7,731 nt of DNA from a bacterium (GCA_019421105.1 JAHZFY010000004.1:16909-24639), one strand, 5' to 3'. Counted from the first letter of the stretch, positions 1-5,671 are shown. The notes: a model not told the origin generated them from the letters alone. Made by a program: numbers and translations.

Positions 1-153
1 TGCTGACCCAATGATGATATACTCATCATTAATTAAAGTTCTTAAATTAAATACATTCCCAAAATAAAAAACACAAAAAGTAATAATAGCGATTAACTCT
101 ATTAGTATTAATATAAAAGCAGCAATGCGAATCTTATGAATTGTTTTTCCCAT
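1..153 (-). CDS. Partial unidentified membrane protein (N-terminus only)
   Basis: A minus-strand frame stays open for 51 codons from an ATG at 153-151 to the left edge, so the 3' part is missing. The peptide begins MGKTIHKIRI and continues with a strongly hydrophobic stretch at about residues 10-34 (AAFILILIELIAIITFCVFY), which reads as a signal anchor or first transmembrane helix after a basic N-terminus (positive-inside). The final visible residues (DEYIIIGSA) may begin a second hydrophobic segment. An in-frame ATG at 180-178 would add nine residues. Neither start has a recognisable Shine-Dalgarno sequence, so the start is uncertain. It lies downstream of a terminator, so it probably has its own promoter. 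I do not recognise the family. The frame's length and the basic-then-hydrophobic pattern are the only support. Confidence 0.5.
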   Translation of the reverse strand, partial: MGKTIHKIRIAAFILILIELIAIITFCVFYFGNVFNLRTLINDEYIIIGSA

Positions 154-261
154 ATATATACAACCATAATTATAATTCATTTTTATATTTTTAAAATATA
201 AATTATTTTATCAATTTGTCTTGTCTATGTATGAAACGTTATATAAACAAATGATAAACAC

Positions 262-286
262 AAAAAAAGAGGACAAAGTCCTCTTT
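262..286 (-). terminator. Rho-independent terminator of the lipoprotein operon
   Basis: A perfect 9-bp inverted repeat (266-274 with 278-286, arms AAAGAGGAC/GTCCTCTTT, 3-nt loop) is followed on the minus strand by seven consecutive T residues (268-262, shared with the stem base). It starts about 20 nt past the TAA stop of the MBL-hydrolase lipoprotein gene, the expected place to end that transcript. Confidence 0.9.
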
Positions 287-307
287 ATTAATTTAATGTT
301 GGTTTTA

Positions 308-1828
308 TTAAATATTAGGATAATACTCTTGTTTAGCCCAATCAGGAAGATACTTAATATAATCTCTAAATCCAAAAACTTTTGTTTCATGAAGTTTAAA
401 ATTTTCTTCACCAGTTACTTTGTTTTTAAAATCATTTATTTCATCATCCCAAATAGCAACATCATCAGTTAAAGACAAATCATAATATCCTTTTTTCGGA
501 GTTGAGCCTTCAAAAGTAAAATCATCATCGCCAAAAGAAGTGAATTTCATTGTTCCATTAATGGCGTTCCAATACACATTTAAATTTTTTGAAATTCTAG
601 GAGCTTTATAAATTCTTTCAATTGCTTCTGCTGCAGGATGACCGGATTTTGCATCTAGATTATATGTATTATTAGGATCTGGGTCCCAAGTTGGAGTGCC
701 ACCAAAACTTGAAGCTCTAGCAGCCGAAATTGCTACAGCCTTAGGATTAATTTTGTTTAAAAATGCTGTTGAATTGCTACCATGTGAACCATGATGAGAG
801 GCTTTAAATAAAGTAACTTCTGGTAAATCAACTCTTGATATCAAATCTATTTCTGTATCTGATGTTAAATCTCCACATGTTAAATAAGTAAAATCCTTGT
901 ATGTAATTAATGTTGATAAAGAGTGAGGATTCGATGCAGAAATCTCAGTTGGACCAATATAATTGCCAGTATCTAAAATATCGATGTATAACTCTTCTGT
1001 TATATAATAACGTTGGAAAGCACCATTTAATCCTTTAGAACAATCATATGCTGAATGATACACCATACCTTTTTGAGTATATTTTTCTCTTGCATCTTTA
1101 ACATTGCCGGAACCTTGACCACCATAATCGATCATTAATGAAATATCCACAACATCTTTTAAAGCATTAGCTACGCCATCGATATGATCGCCATCACTAT
1201 GTGAAAGCATGAACACATCTAAACGATCATCAACCATATGTTCAGTTAGAAATTTAGAGACACTCAATCCATCAAATTCCCAACCTGTGTCTATAAGAAT
1301 ATCTACATTACCTTTTTTGATATAAACAGAATCAGCATATATATGGCTCATCTCAAGAAAATAAATCTCAATTGGTTCCTCTTCACCTTCATTGCCTAAA
1401 AAGATAGCGTCGTCTTTTGAGGCACCACTTCCAACGCCAATTTGTTTTACTTCTTCTTTGACATGAACATATAAACTAGTAGATATATAAGGCATGTCTT
1501 TTATTTTTACACTGATAATTGCGCTGCCCTTACCCACGCCGTTTAATGTACCATCACTAGATATTGTAGCAACATTTTCATCTGAAGAAGCCCAAACCAA
1601 TTCTTTTTCGACATTAGCGTTATTAACTGCTTTTAAATTGATTGTATCTCCGATAAGAATATTTAATTCGTTGACTGTGACATCATCTTTTTTGATTTCA
1701 ATGCTACTTATTGTTGGAATACTTTCACTAGGTTTTTCACTTGTGGTTGATGAAGTAACATTATTAGTTGTACAACCAACAAGAAATAATAATGGAATAA
1801 ATCCGATTATTTTTTTTATTTTTTTCAT
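308..1828 (-). CDS. Lipoprotein with BIG2 domain and ComEC-like MBL-fold hydrolase domain
   Basis: This is predicted to be a 506-residue lipid-anchored surface hydrolase. A basic N-terminus and hydrophobic core end in the lipobox LVGC (Cys19). A Ser/Thr-rich linker leads to one BIG2 Ig-like domain at about 40-124 (core VWASSDENVATIS). A metallo-beta-lactamase fold follows at about 165-405: ILIDTG (177-182), LSHSDGDHIDG (208-218), LTCGDL (317-322), ASHHGSHGS (343-351) and SGHP (395-398). The metal motif is HxDxDH rather than HxHxDH, and with the later HHGS it matches the MBL domain of ComEC/Rec2 proteins (COG2333 type). No ComEC membrane domain is present. About 100 C-terminal residues are unassigned. 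The longest frame begins at a GTG at 1837, but that GTG and an ATG at 1834 lie inside the Shine-Dalgarno AGGTGAT; the ATG at 1828 is better placed. It sits 13 nt after the upstream lipoprotein gene, so co-transcription is likely. The substrate is unknown: nuclease, phosphodiesterase or other esterase are all possible. Confidence 0.88.
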   Translation of the reverse strand: MKKIKKIIGFIPLLFLVGCTTNNVTSSTTSEKPSESIPTISSIEIKKDDVTVNELNILIGDTINLKAVNNANVEKELVWASSDENVATISSDGTLNGVGKGSAIISVKIKDMPYISTSLYVHVKEEVKQIGVGSGASKDDAIFLGNEGEEEPIEIYFLEMSHIYADSVYIKKGNVDILIDTGWEFDGLSVSKFLTEHMVDDRLDVFMLSHSDGDHIDGVANALKDVVDISLMIDYGGQGSGNVKDAREKYTQKGMVYHSAYDCSKGLNGAFQRYYITEELYIDILDTGNYIGPTEISASNPHSLSTLITYKDFTYLTCGDLTSDTEIDLISRVDLPEVTLFKASHHGSHGSNSTAFLNKINPKAVAISAARASSFGGTPTWDPDPNNTYNLDAKSGHPAAEAIERIYKAPRISKNLNVYWNAINGTMKFTSFGDDDFTFEGSTPKKGYYDLSLTDDVAIWDDEINDFKNKVTGEENFKLHETKVFGFRDYIKYLPDWAKQEYYPNI

Positions 1829-1832
1829 TTCC

Positions 1833-1839
1833 ATCACCT
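1833..1839 (-). promoter_or_regulatory. Ribosome binding site that fixes the hydrolase start
   Basis: The minus-strand sequence AGGTGAT matches the 3' half of the AGGAGGTGATC consensus and ends 4 nt before the ATG at 1828-1826. The upstream in-frame GTG (1837-1835) and ATG (1834-1832) are part of this site, so they are unlikely to be the initiation codons. Confidence 0.65.
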
Positions 1840-1841
1840 AA

Positions 1842-3923
1842 TTATTTTAAGAATGAAATGTTATCAAAGTTGACTGTAGATTTAATTGTATTTTCAACAA
1901 TGTAAATAGCAGCACGTTTAGCAGTTTCAGGTAAATTAACCCTATAATGAGTTAATGAACTAGAAGTAATCTTTAATCCAGTGTTCATTCTAACCCAAGT
2001 TGTGCCATCCACTGAATATGCAATATCAATGTCAGAACCAACTGCATGTTCGCCATAAGAGGCTGCTAAGAAATCAACAACATTAATTTCAACATCCTCT
2101 TGAAGTTCAATTTTACCAGTTGTATCAAAAGTGTCTTTAGGTTTTGCTCTAACTGCAAAAGTTCCTTCACATTTATCGCGTCCATCTCCACCAATTAAAG
2201 CATTTTGAAGCAACCATGTATAAGTAGGTGTGCCTAATTCAACAGTTCCATCGCTATAACTTGATTTAGTCTCTGAACAGCCATATTTATTTGCAGGTTT
2301 AGCGTCTTCTAAATCTAAGCGAGCCACTTCAACAAGATAATCGCTTGTTCCTATAACAATAATTTTAAATTGTTTGCTGTCTTTTATAGCACCGCTTGAT
2401 AATGTAGCGGTTAAAGTGACTTCCACATCTCTTTCTTGATGTGTAACAACACCAGTATTTGAAATAACGCTTTCATTACTTGAAGACCAAACAATACTCA
2501 CTCCATCTACAATTGATGTGGTAGCTAATTCAATATTTGTTGTTTCTTTTTCAATAACAGTAACTAATGATAAATTTTCTTTTGCTGCAGCAACTTTTTG
2601 TTCATCGGTTGCTTCTTGAATAGTTAATTCATTTTCTCTTAACAATTGAATTTGTGGATCTGGAGTTTTACCCCAACCATAAGCACTCATTGCTCCTTTA
2701 AAATGCAATGGTACATTAACATAAGATGCATTGATTTTTGAAGTTATATTTTCAAAACCTGCTTGTCCTAAAAAATCAGGATCAATTCTAATATCAATAT
2801 CTTTTCCACTGATAGAAACGCCTAAATTATAAGCTTCAGTAGTATCGCTTGGTAAAGTAACAATAGTCGCATCTGCTTCAACAATCGAACCATAATATTC
2901 TTTCATGGCATCAAAATTTGAGACATCTTGTCCTTCTAGTGAACGAGTTTGATATGTAATTGTTTCTGTTAATTCATTACAAATTTCAGTATCGGAAATT
3001 CTTAATGAACCAGCATTTGATGATTTAAAACCACCTACCTCATATACTTTTCCTTCTTCAACAGGTAAAACAATTGCATCATGTTCATAAACATAATATC
3101 CATCAGTACCATTTTGGATATAGAAATTCACTTTATTTTCAGCATTGCGTGGACTGACAAACGTGACAACGCCTTTAATTTTTAATGGTGTATTTTTATC
3201 TGCATTCATGTATTCATCATGAGTTGCATAATTTATTTTATCCCATTCAATAGTTGTAATAGGTCCATCACCTTTGGTAACAGTTAGTTTAATTGCTGCT
3301 TTAACAGTTGCGACTTCACTTGAAGTGGCACTAATCGTAACACTTCCTTCTTTTAAACCAGTAACAACACCACTAGAAACACTTGCAACAGTATCATCAC
3401 TTGTTGACCAAATAACACGTTGACTTGCTCCTTCAGGTAAAACTTTTGCATTAACAGTTAATGTTTCTCCAGCTTTAAGAGTTGTAACATTTCCTTCTGT
3501 AGTTAATTGAATTTCAGTAGGAGTAATAACTTCTGGTTCTTTTTCTTCGATGATTAATGAAAATGATTTTTTCACATTACCATCAACTTTAGATGTTGCA
3601 ACAATTTCAACAGTTCCTTTTTTGACTGCAGTAACTAAACCATTTGCATTAACGGTAGCAAGAGTTTCATCACTAGATGACCACAATACTTCTTGGGAAG
3701 CGTTTTCTGGATATACATTAGCAGTTAATTGTAATGTTTCTCCTTCTTTGATGGATTGTTTGTTACCTTCAGACACAATTTCAATACCAACAACCTTAAT
3801 TTCACTAGTACTAGTTGGGTGACTGGTATCTGTTCCAGGCAATGATGAGTTTTCGACAGGTGCACATGCTGTTGTAATACCTAATATAGCAGCAGCAAGT
3901 AGCAATACACTTTTACTTTTCAT
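1842..3923 (-). CDS. Modular surface lipoprotein: two BIG2, OB-like, atrophied Ig-like and C-terminal beta domains
   Basis: A 693-residue predicted lipoprotein. The signal peptide MKSKSVLLLAAAILGITTAC ends at a probable lipid-modified Cys20 (lipobox TTAC, slightly atypical). A Ser/Thr/Pro-rich linker is followed by two BIG2 domains (about 43-126 and 134-216), each with a WSxSDxxxAxV core. Residues about 230-317 (GVVTF, NFYIQ, GYYVYE) look like an OB-fold of the kind found in YhcR-type extracellular nucleases, and about 340-432 may be a second OB-like unit. Residues about 439-524 (AAAKENL, IVWSSSNESVIS, VTLTATLSSG) fit the atrophied bacterial Ig (aBig_2) pattern. Residues 528-693 form a Trp/Gly-rich beta domain that may bind ligands. 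I see no catalytic motif. The ATG at 3923 has AAGGAGG 7 nt upstream. It is the first gene of a two-gene unit with the MBL hydrolase. Adhesin, scaffold or substrate-binding roles are all possible. The BIG2 and lipoprotein calls are firm; the OB and C-terminal calls are softer. Confidence 0.85.
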   Translation of the reverse strand: MKSKSVLLLAAAILGITTACAPVENSSLPGTDTSHPTSTSEIKVVGIEIVSEGNKQSIKEGETLQLTANVYPENASQEVLWSSSDETLATVNANGLVTAVKKGTVEIVATSKVDGNVKKSFSLIIEEKEPEVITPTEIQLTTEGNVTTLKAGETLTVNAKVLPEGASQRVIWSTSDDTVASVSSGVVTGLKEGSVTISATSSEVATVKAAIKLTVTKGDGPITTIEWDKINYATHDEYMNADKNTPLKIKGVVTFVSPRNAENKVNFYIQNGTDGYYVYEHDAIVLPVEEGKVYEVGGFKSSNAGSLRISDTEICNELTETITYQTRSLEGQDVSNFDAMKEYYGSIVEADATIVTLPSDTTEAYNLGVSISGKDIDIRIDPDFLGQAGFENITSKINASYVNVPLHFKGAMSAYGWGKTPDPQIQLLRENELTIQEATDEQKVAAAKENLSLVTVIEKETTNIELATTSIVDGVSIVWSSSNESVISNTGVVTHQERDVEVTLTATLSSGAIKDSKQFKIIVIGTSDYLVEVARLDLEDAKPANKYGCSETKSSYSDGTVELGTPTYTWLLQNALIGGDGRDKCEGTFAVRAKPKDTFDTTGKIELQEDVEINVVDFLAASYGEHAVGSDIDIAYSVDGTTWVRMNTGLKITSSSLTHYRVNLPETAKRAAIYIVENTIKSTVNFDNISFLK

Positions 3924-3930
3924 TAGTTTT

Positions 3931-3937
3931 CCTCCTT
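3931..3937 (-). promoter_or_regulatory. Strong Shine-Dalgarno of the modular lipoprotein
   Basis: Minus-strand AAGGAGG lies 7 nt before the ATG at 3923-3921. It is near-consensus and one of the strongest ribosome sites in the window, supporting this start. Confidence 0.8.
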
Positions 3938-3972
3938 CAAAGTGTCATATTAAGACGAACATTTTGACAAAT

Positions 3973-4000
3973 AAAAATAAGTACCTTGCGATACTTATTT
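3973..4000 (-). other. Hairpin with U-rich tail in the lipoprotein leader
   Basis: A perfect 9-bp inverted repeat (4000-3992 with 3983-3975, arms AAATAAGTA/TACTTATTT, 8-nt loop TCGCAAGG) is followed on the minus strand by a U-rich run (TTATTT). It lies about 50 nt before the lipoprotein start codon. The shape resembles a weak, AT-rich intrinsic terminator, so it could be an attenuator in the leader, a backup terminator for read-through from rpsR, or a stabilising hairpin. I found no match to a riboswitch class I know. Confidence 0.4.
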
Positions 4001-4038
4001 AGGGTTTAACAAAACATTCGGGGGCGGCGATCATTATT

Positions 4039-4066
4039 TTGATATCAGCACAATGACTAATATCAA
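4039..4066. repeat. Imperfect 10-bp palindrome in the rpsR-lipoprotein gap
   Basis: The arms TTGATATCAG and CTAATATCAA are inverted copies with one mismatch, which becomes a G-U pair in minus-strand RNA; the spacer is 8 nt. It lies between a possible promoter at about 4119 and the lipoprotein start. It could be a dimeric regulator's operator or an RNA hairpin in the 5' leader. Its symmetry is clear; the role is unknown. Confidence 0.4.
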
Positions 4067-4113
4067 TCATAAAAAGATAACACAATTTCTTTTTCATTTA
4101 TATCGACACACAC

Positions 4114-4119
4114 ATTATA
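4114..4119 (-). promoter_or_regulatory. Candidate -10 box for the lipoprotein operon
   Basis: Minus-strand TATAAT is a perfect -10 hexamer, with a poor -35 match (TTTCTT) 17 nt upstream. A start near 4107 would give a leader of about 185 nt containing the palindrome, the GC-rich island and the U-tailed hairpin. In such AT-rich DNA a lone TATAAT is weak evidence, and no better promoter was seen closer to the gene. Confidence 0.35.
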
Positions 4120-4190
4120 TAGCGGCACAAATAAAAAAGAAAGAATGATGTTAATTAAAATACATTAATAAAAACTTTGTCTATTTTATA

Positions 4191-4218
4191 AAACAAAAAG
4201 ACCACTTTCGTGGCCTTT
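4191..4218 (-). terminator. Rho-independent terminator of rpsF-ssb-rpsR
   Basis: On the minus strand, AAAGGCCAC (4218-4210) pairs with GTGGTCTTT (4205-4197), with one G-U pair and a GAAA tetraloop. The tail reads TTTTTGTTT. It begins 20 nt after the rpsR stop codon and closes the ribosomal operon, insulating the lipoprotein genes. Confidence 0.92.
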
Positions 4219-4238
4219 ATAATAGTAAATAGTAATTA

Positions 4239-4466
4239 TTAGTCAGCAACGTATGGTAATAAAGCCATGTAACGAGCATTTTTGATTGCACGTGCTAATT
4301 CTCTTTGATGTTTAGCACATGTACCAGTTGTGCGACGTGGTGAAATTTTGCCGTTTGGAGCGATAAACATTTTTAACATTTCAACATCTTTGTAATCGAT
4401 GTGTTTGATATTATTTTTCTTAAAGTAACAAAATTTCTTATGTGGTCTAACTTTTTTAAAAGCCAT
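4239..4466 (-). CDS. rpsR: Small ribosomal subunit protein bS18
   Basis: This 75-residue protein is ribosomal protein S18, which pairs with S6 on the platform of the 30S subunit and binds the central domain of 16S rRNA. Family hallmarks include HIDYKDVEMLKMFI (about 22-35), GKISPRRTTGTCAKHQREL (about 39-57) and the C-terminal ARYMALLPYVAD. The length is normal for the family. The start is an ATG preceded by AAAGGA about 11 nt upstream. That ribosome site abuts the TAG of ssb, with a 17-nt gap, indicating translation close behind ssb. It is the last gene of rpsF-ssb-rpsR. It does not show a paired-CXXC zinc-binding form; only two isolated cysteines (13 and 50) are present. Confidence 0.98.
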   Translation of the reverse strand: MAFKKVRPHKKFCYFKKNNIKHIDYKDVEMLKMFIAPNGKISPRRTTGTCAKHQRELARAIKNARYMALLPYVAD

Positions 4467-4483
4467 AATAACAAATTTCCTTT

Positions 4484-4912
4484 CTAAAATGGTAAATCAT
4501 CATCAGGGATATCAATTGTATCTAGATTTTTTGAATCATCATGAATTTCTTGATTGAAATCATCTGATGGATTAGATTGATTGACTCCGTCTTCTTTAGG
4601 TTCTAAAAATTGAACAGAGTCACATGTAATTTCAAATATAGATGCTTTCGTGCCATCTTTTCGATCATAACTACGTTGGACGATTCTACCATCAACCCCA
4701 ACCATTCTACCCTTTCTAGCATATTTGCTAACATTATCAGCAGATTGTCCCCATACAACACATGGAATAAATGAAGTTGTACGATTTCCGTTTGCATCTT
4801 TCATCCAATTGTCAATTGCAATTGTAAATGAACACACAGAATTGCCAGTTGATAATTTCCTTAACTCAGGATCTCTTACCAAGCGACCTACTAAAACTAC
4901 ACGATTGATCAT
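4484..4912 (-). CDS. ssb: Single-stranded DNA-binding protein
   Basis: A 142-residue SSB that coats single-stranded DNA during replication, repair and recombination. The OB-fold fills about residues 1-105: it starts MINRVVLVGRLVRDPELR, and contains the family's FTIAIDNW (29-36), PCVVWGQSADN (50-60, Trp54), KGRMVGVDGRI (67-77) and a DGTKASIFEITCDSVQFL strand pair ending near 103. A short, acidic, disordered linker leads to the tip DIPDDDLPF, the conserved C-terminal peptide that recruits DNA-metabolism partners. It is slightly shorter than Bacillus SsbA through the linker. AAGGAG lies 9 nt before the ATG. It sits 20 nt after rpsF and 17 nt before rpsR, the classic Bacillota arrangement. Confidence 0.98.
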   Translation of the reverse strand: MINRVVLVGRLVRDPELRKLSTGNSVCSFTIAIDNWMKDANGNRTTSFIPCVVWGQSADNVSKYARKGRMVGVDGRIVQRSYDRKDGTKASIFEITCDSVQFLEPKEDGVNQSNPSDDFNQEIHDDSKNLDTIDIPDDDLPF

Positions 4913-4932
4913 TTTTTATTTCTCCTTAAAAA

Positions 4933-5223
4933 TTATTGTTCATCGACGAGAATCAAATGACGTAAAACATTGCGGTTGATTTTGACTAAACGATCAAATT
5001 CTTTTAAAGCATTGTTTTCTGCACTAACTTTTAAGACAACATAGTAGCCTTTTAACTCATCATCAATTGGATAAGCTAAGTCTCTTAAGCCCATTTTTTC
5101 ATCAACACTTAAGATTTCAGCACCATTATCGGTGAGAATAGCGTTGACTTTAGCAAGAGCTTCATTACGAGCTGCTTCATCTAAGTTGGATCTTAAAATG
5201 TACATGATTTCATATTTTTTCAT
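4933..5223 (-). CDS. rpsF: Small ribosomal subunit protein bS6
   Basis: Ribosomal protein S6, the S18 partner on the 30S platform. It begins MKKYEIMYILRSNLDE, continues through a typical GAEILSVDEKMGLRDLAYPIDDELKGYYVVLKV-type core (about residues 34-66) and ends NVLRHLILVDEQ. The length is 96 residues, normal for a short Gram-positive S6 without an acidic tail. The longest frame would start at a GTG at 5232, but that GTG is part of the near-perfect Shine-Dalgarno GGAGGTG; the ATG at 5223, 7 nt downstream of GGAGGT, is the likely start. It is first in the operon, with a strong promoter and a structured leader upstream. Confidence 0.97.
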   Translation of the reverse strand: MKKYEIMYILRSNLDEAARNEALAKVNAILTDNGAEILSVDEKMGLRDLAYPIDDELKGYYVVLKVSAENNALKEFDRLVKINRNVLRHLILVDEQ

Positions 5224-5295
5224 TCTGTACACCTCCCTTTGGTCTTTTGGCTATTGTATAACTCCAATAGCAGAGAGCAAACCGTCTTAACGGCA
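5224..5295 (-). ncRNA. Structured rpsF leader, candidate S6:S18-responsive element
   Basis: The roughly 70-nt leader can form two hairpins. The first is CCGT-TAAG-ACGG (5293-5290 with 5285-5282). The second is a perfect 7-bp stem GCTATTG/CAATAGC (5271-5265 with 5256-5250) with an 8-nt loop, extended below by TTTG/CAAA after a one-sided CUCUCU segment (5277-5272). CUCUCU is complementary, with one G-U pair, to AGGGAG of the rpsF Shine-Dalgarno (5238-5233), so a pseudoknot hiding the ribosome site is possible. Many bacteria control rpsF operons through a leader element, with a conserved CCG, that binds the S6:S18 complex; a CCG is present here at 5293-5291. Assignment to that family rests on position and general shape, as I could not test a covariance model. 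Confidence 0.6.
5231..5237 (-). promoter_or_regulatory. Shine-Dalgarno of rpsF (decides the start)
   Basis: Minus-strand GGGAGGT ends 7 nt before the ATG at 5223-5221. The in-frame GTG at 5232-5230 overlaps this site, so initiation there is implausible. The run AGGGAG (5238-5233) is also complementary to CUCUCU in the leader, so this site may be masked. Confidence 0.85.
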
Positions 5296-5301
5296 TATTG
5301 T

Positions 5302-5330
5302 ATTATACATAAGTAACTACTATATGTAAA
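5302..5330 (-). promoter_or_regulatory. Promoter of rpsF-ssb-rpsR
   Basis: On the minus strand, TTTACA (5330-5325) is followed after exactly 17 nt by a perfect TATAAT (5307-5302). This is a near-consensus housekeeping sigma promoter. Transcription would start near 5295, just before the leader hairpins. Confidence 0.85.
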
Positions 5331-5490
5331 GTTTATTATTTAATACTCGCCTACACTACTAATAGGAGAGAAAATGAAAAAATTCTAGAAATTAAAAAAA
5401 TAAAATTTTGATTTTGGACCCCTAAATAAAAAAGAATGAGATATTACGAAGTAAAAAAATAAATTTCTAATAGGGTATAAAAATTTTAGA

Positions 5491-5527
5491 CCACCCCTAC
5501 CTAAGGGCTCTTTATATATAGGGGGTG
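5491..5527 (-). ncRNA. Candidate small RNA or leader hairpin after lysS
   Basis: Minus-strand CACCCC(C)TA (5527-5519) pairs with TAGGGGTG (5499-5492) with one bulged C and a 19-nt loop. A T5 run lies eight bases further (5483-5479). The hairpin begins about where transcription from the TTGACA/TATAAA promoter at 5532-5559 would start. This could be a short untranslated RNA, a distal rpsF leader or chance. The stem is clear but the transcript is unproven. Confidence 0.3.
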
Positions 5528-5531
5528 TAAA

Positions 5532-5559
5532 TTTATAAAATCATTGCCTACCATGTCAA
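5532..5559 (-). promoter_or_regulatory. Candidate orphan promoter (TTGACA-16-TATAAA)
   Basis: The minus strand has a perfect -35 TTGACA (5559-5554), a 16-nt spacer and TATAAA (5537-5532). The next annotated gene is rpsF, about 300 nt on, and rpsF has its own strong promoter. It may therefore be an alternative distal promoter or drive a small RNA. Confidence 0.45.
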
Positions 5560-5620
5560 CCTATAAAATTAACTCTAATGTAATTAGGGTTTATTGATGG
5601 GGTGGAAATTTTTAGACTGC

Positions 5621-5651
5621 AAAAATAAAAAAACCTTGGCATATACCAAGG
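5621..5651 (-). terminator. Rho-independent terminator of dus-lysS
   Basis: On the minus strand CCTTGG (5651-5646) and CCAAGG (5639-5634) form a perfect 6-bp stem with a 6-nt loop, preceded by AT pairs. It is followed by TTTTTTTATTTTT (5633-5621), a strong U tract. It lies 20 nt after the lysS stop. Confidence 0.92.
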
Positions 5652-5671
5652 TATATATCTAGATGAGGGGG

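Larger units (their letters stand above)
3938..4190. other. Gene-free region between rpsR terminator and lipoprotein operon
   Basis: No supportable coding frame on either strand. It holds a candidate -10 box (4114-4119), an imperfect palindrome (4039-4066), a GC-rich island (4019-4032, CGGGGGCGGCGATC) surrounded by very AT-rich DNA, and a U-tailed hairpin (3973-4000). Short inverted TGTCA/TGACA copies lie at 3943-3947 and 3965-3969. The simplest reading is a long regulatory 5' leader for the lipoprotein genes. Confidence 0.5.
5341..5620. other. Gene-free AT-rich region with repeated CACCCC/AAATTT motifs
   Basis: No plausible gene is present on either strand. The region carries related copies of an A/T block next to a C/G block: AAAAATTTTAGACCACCCC (5479-5497), inverted TAGGGGGTGTAAATTT (5519-5534), inverted GGGGTGGAAATTTTTAGAC (5599-5617), and a looser one near 5404-5423. 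They may be decayed ends of small mobile elements, or simply promoter and hairpin parts. No transposase remains were seen. Confidence 0.4.

Noticed and set aside
221..472. Plus-strand open frame of 83 codons at the left end.
   Set aside because: It runs antisense through the terminator and the 3' end of the MBL lipoprotein gene; composition is low-complexity Ile/Phe/Lys with no usable ribosome site.
308..1828. Calling the MBL protein a competence (ComEC) gene.
   Set aside because: It lacks the membrane channel and the other ComEC domains and is a lipoprotein; only the hydrolase domain is ComEC-like.
1494..1841. Plus-strand hydrophobic open frame of 115 codons.
   Set aside because: Antisense shadow of the lipoprotein N-terminus and BIG2 domain; the coding signal is clearly on the minus strand.
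4019..4032. GC-rich run considered as part of tmRNA, SRP RNA, RNase P or a T-box.
   Set aside because: None of the conserved sequences of these RNAs is present around it.
4603..4979. Short frames overlapping ssb and rpsF on both strands.
   Set aside because: They are shadows of well-recognised genes and show no family motifs.
5371..5388. Plus-strand AGGAG followed by ATG and a tiny frame MKKF-stop, with a possible opposing promoter TTGTAT-17-TATATG at 5298-5326.
   Set aside because: Four codons only, no downstream gene on the plus strand for it to regulate, and the promoter match is the AT-rich mirror of the rpsF promoter.
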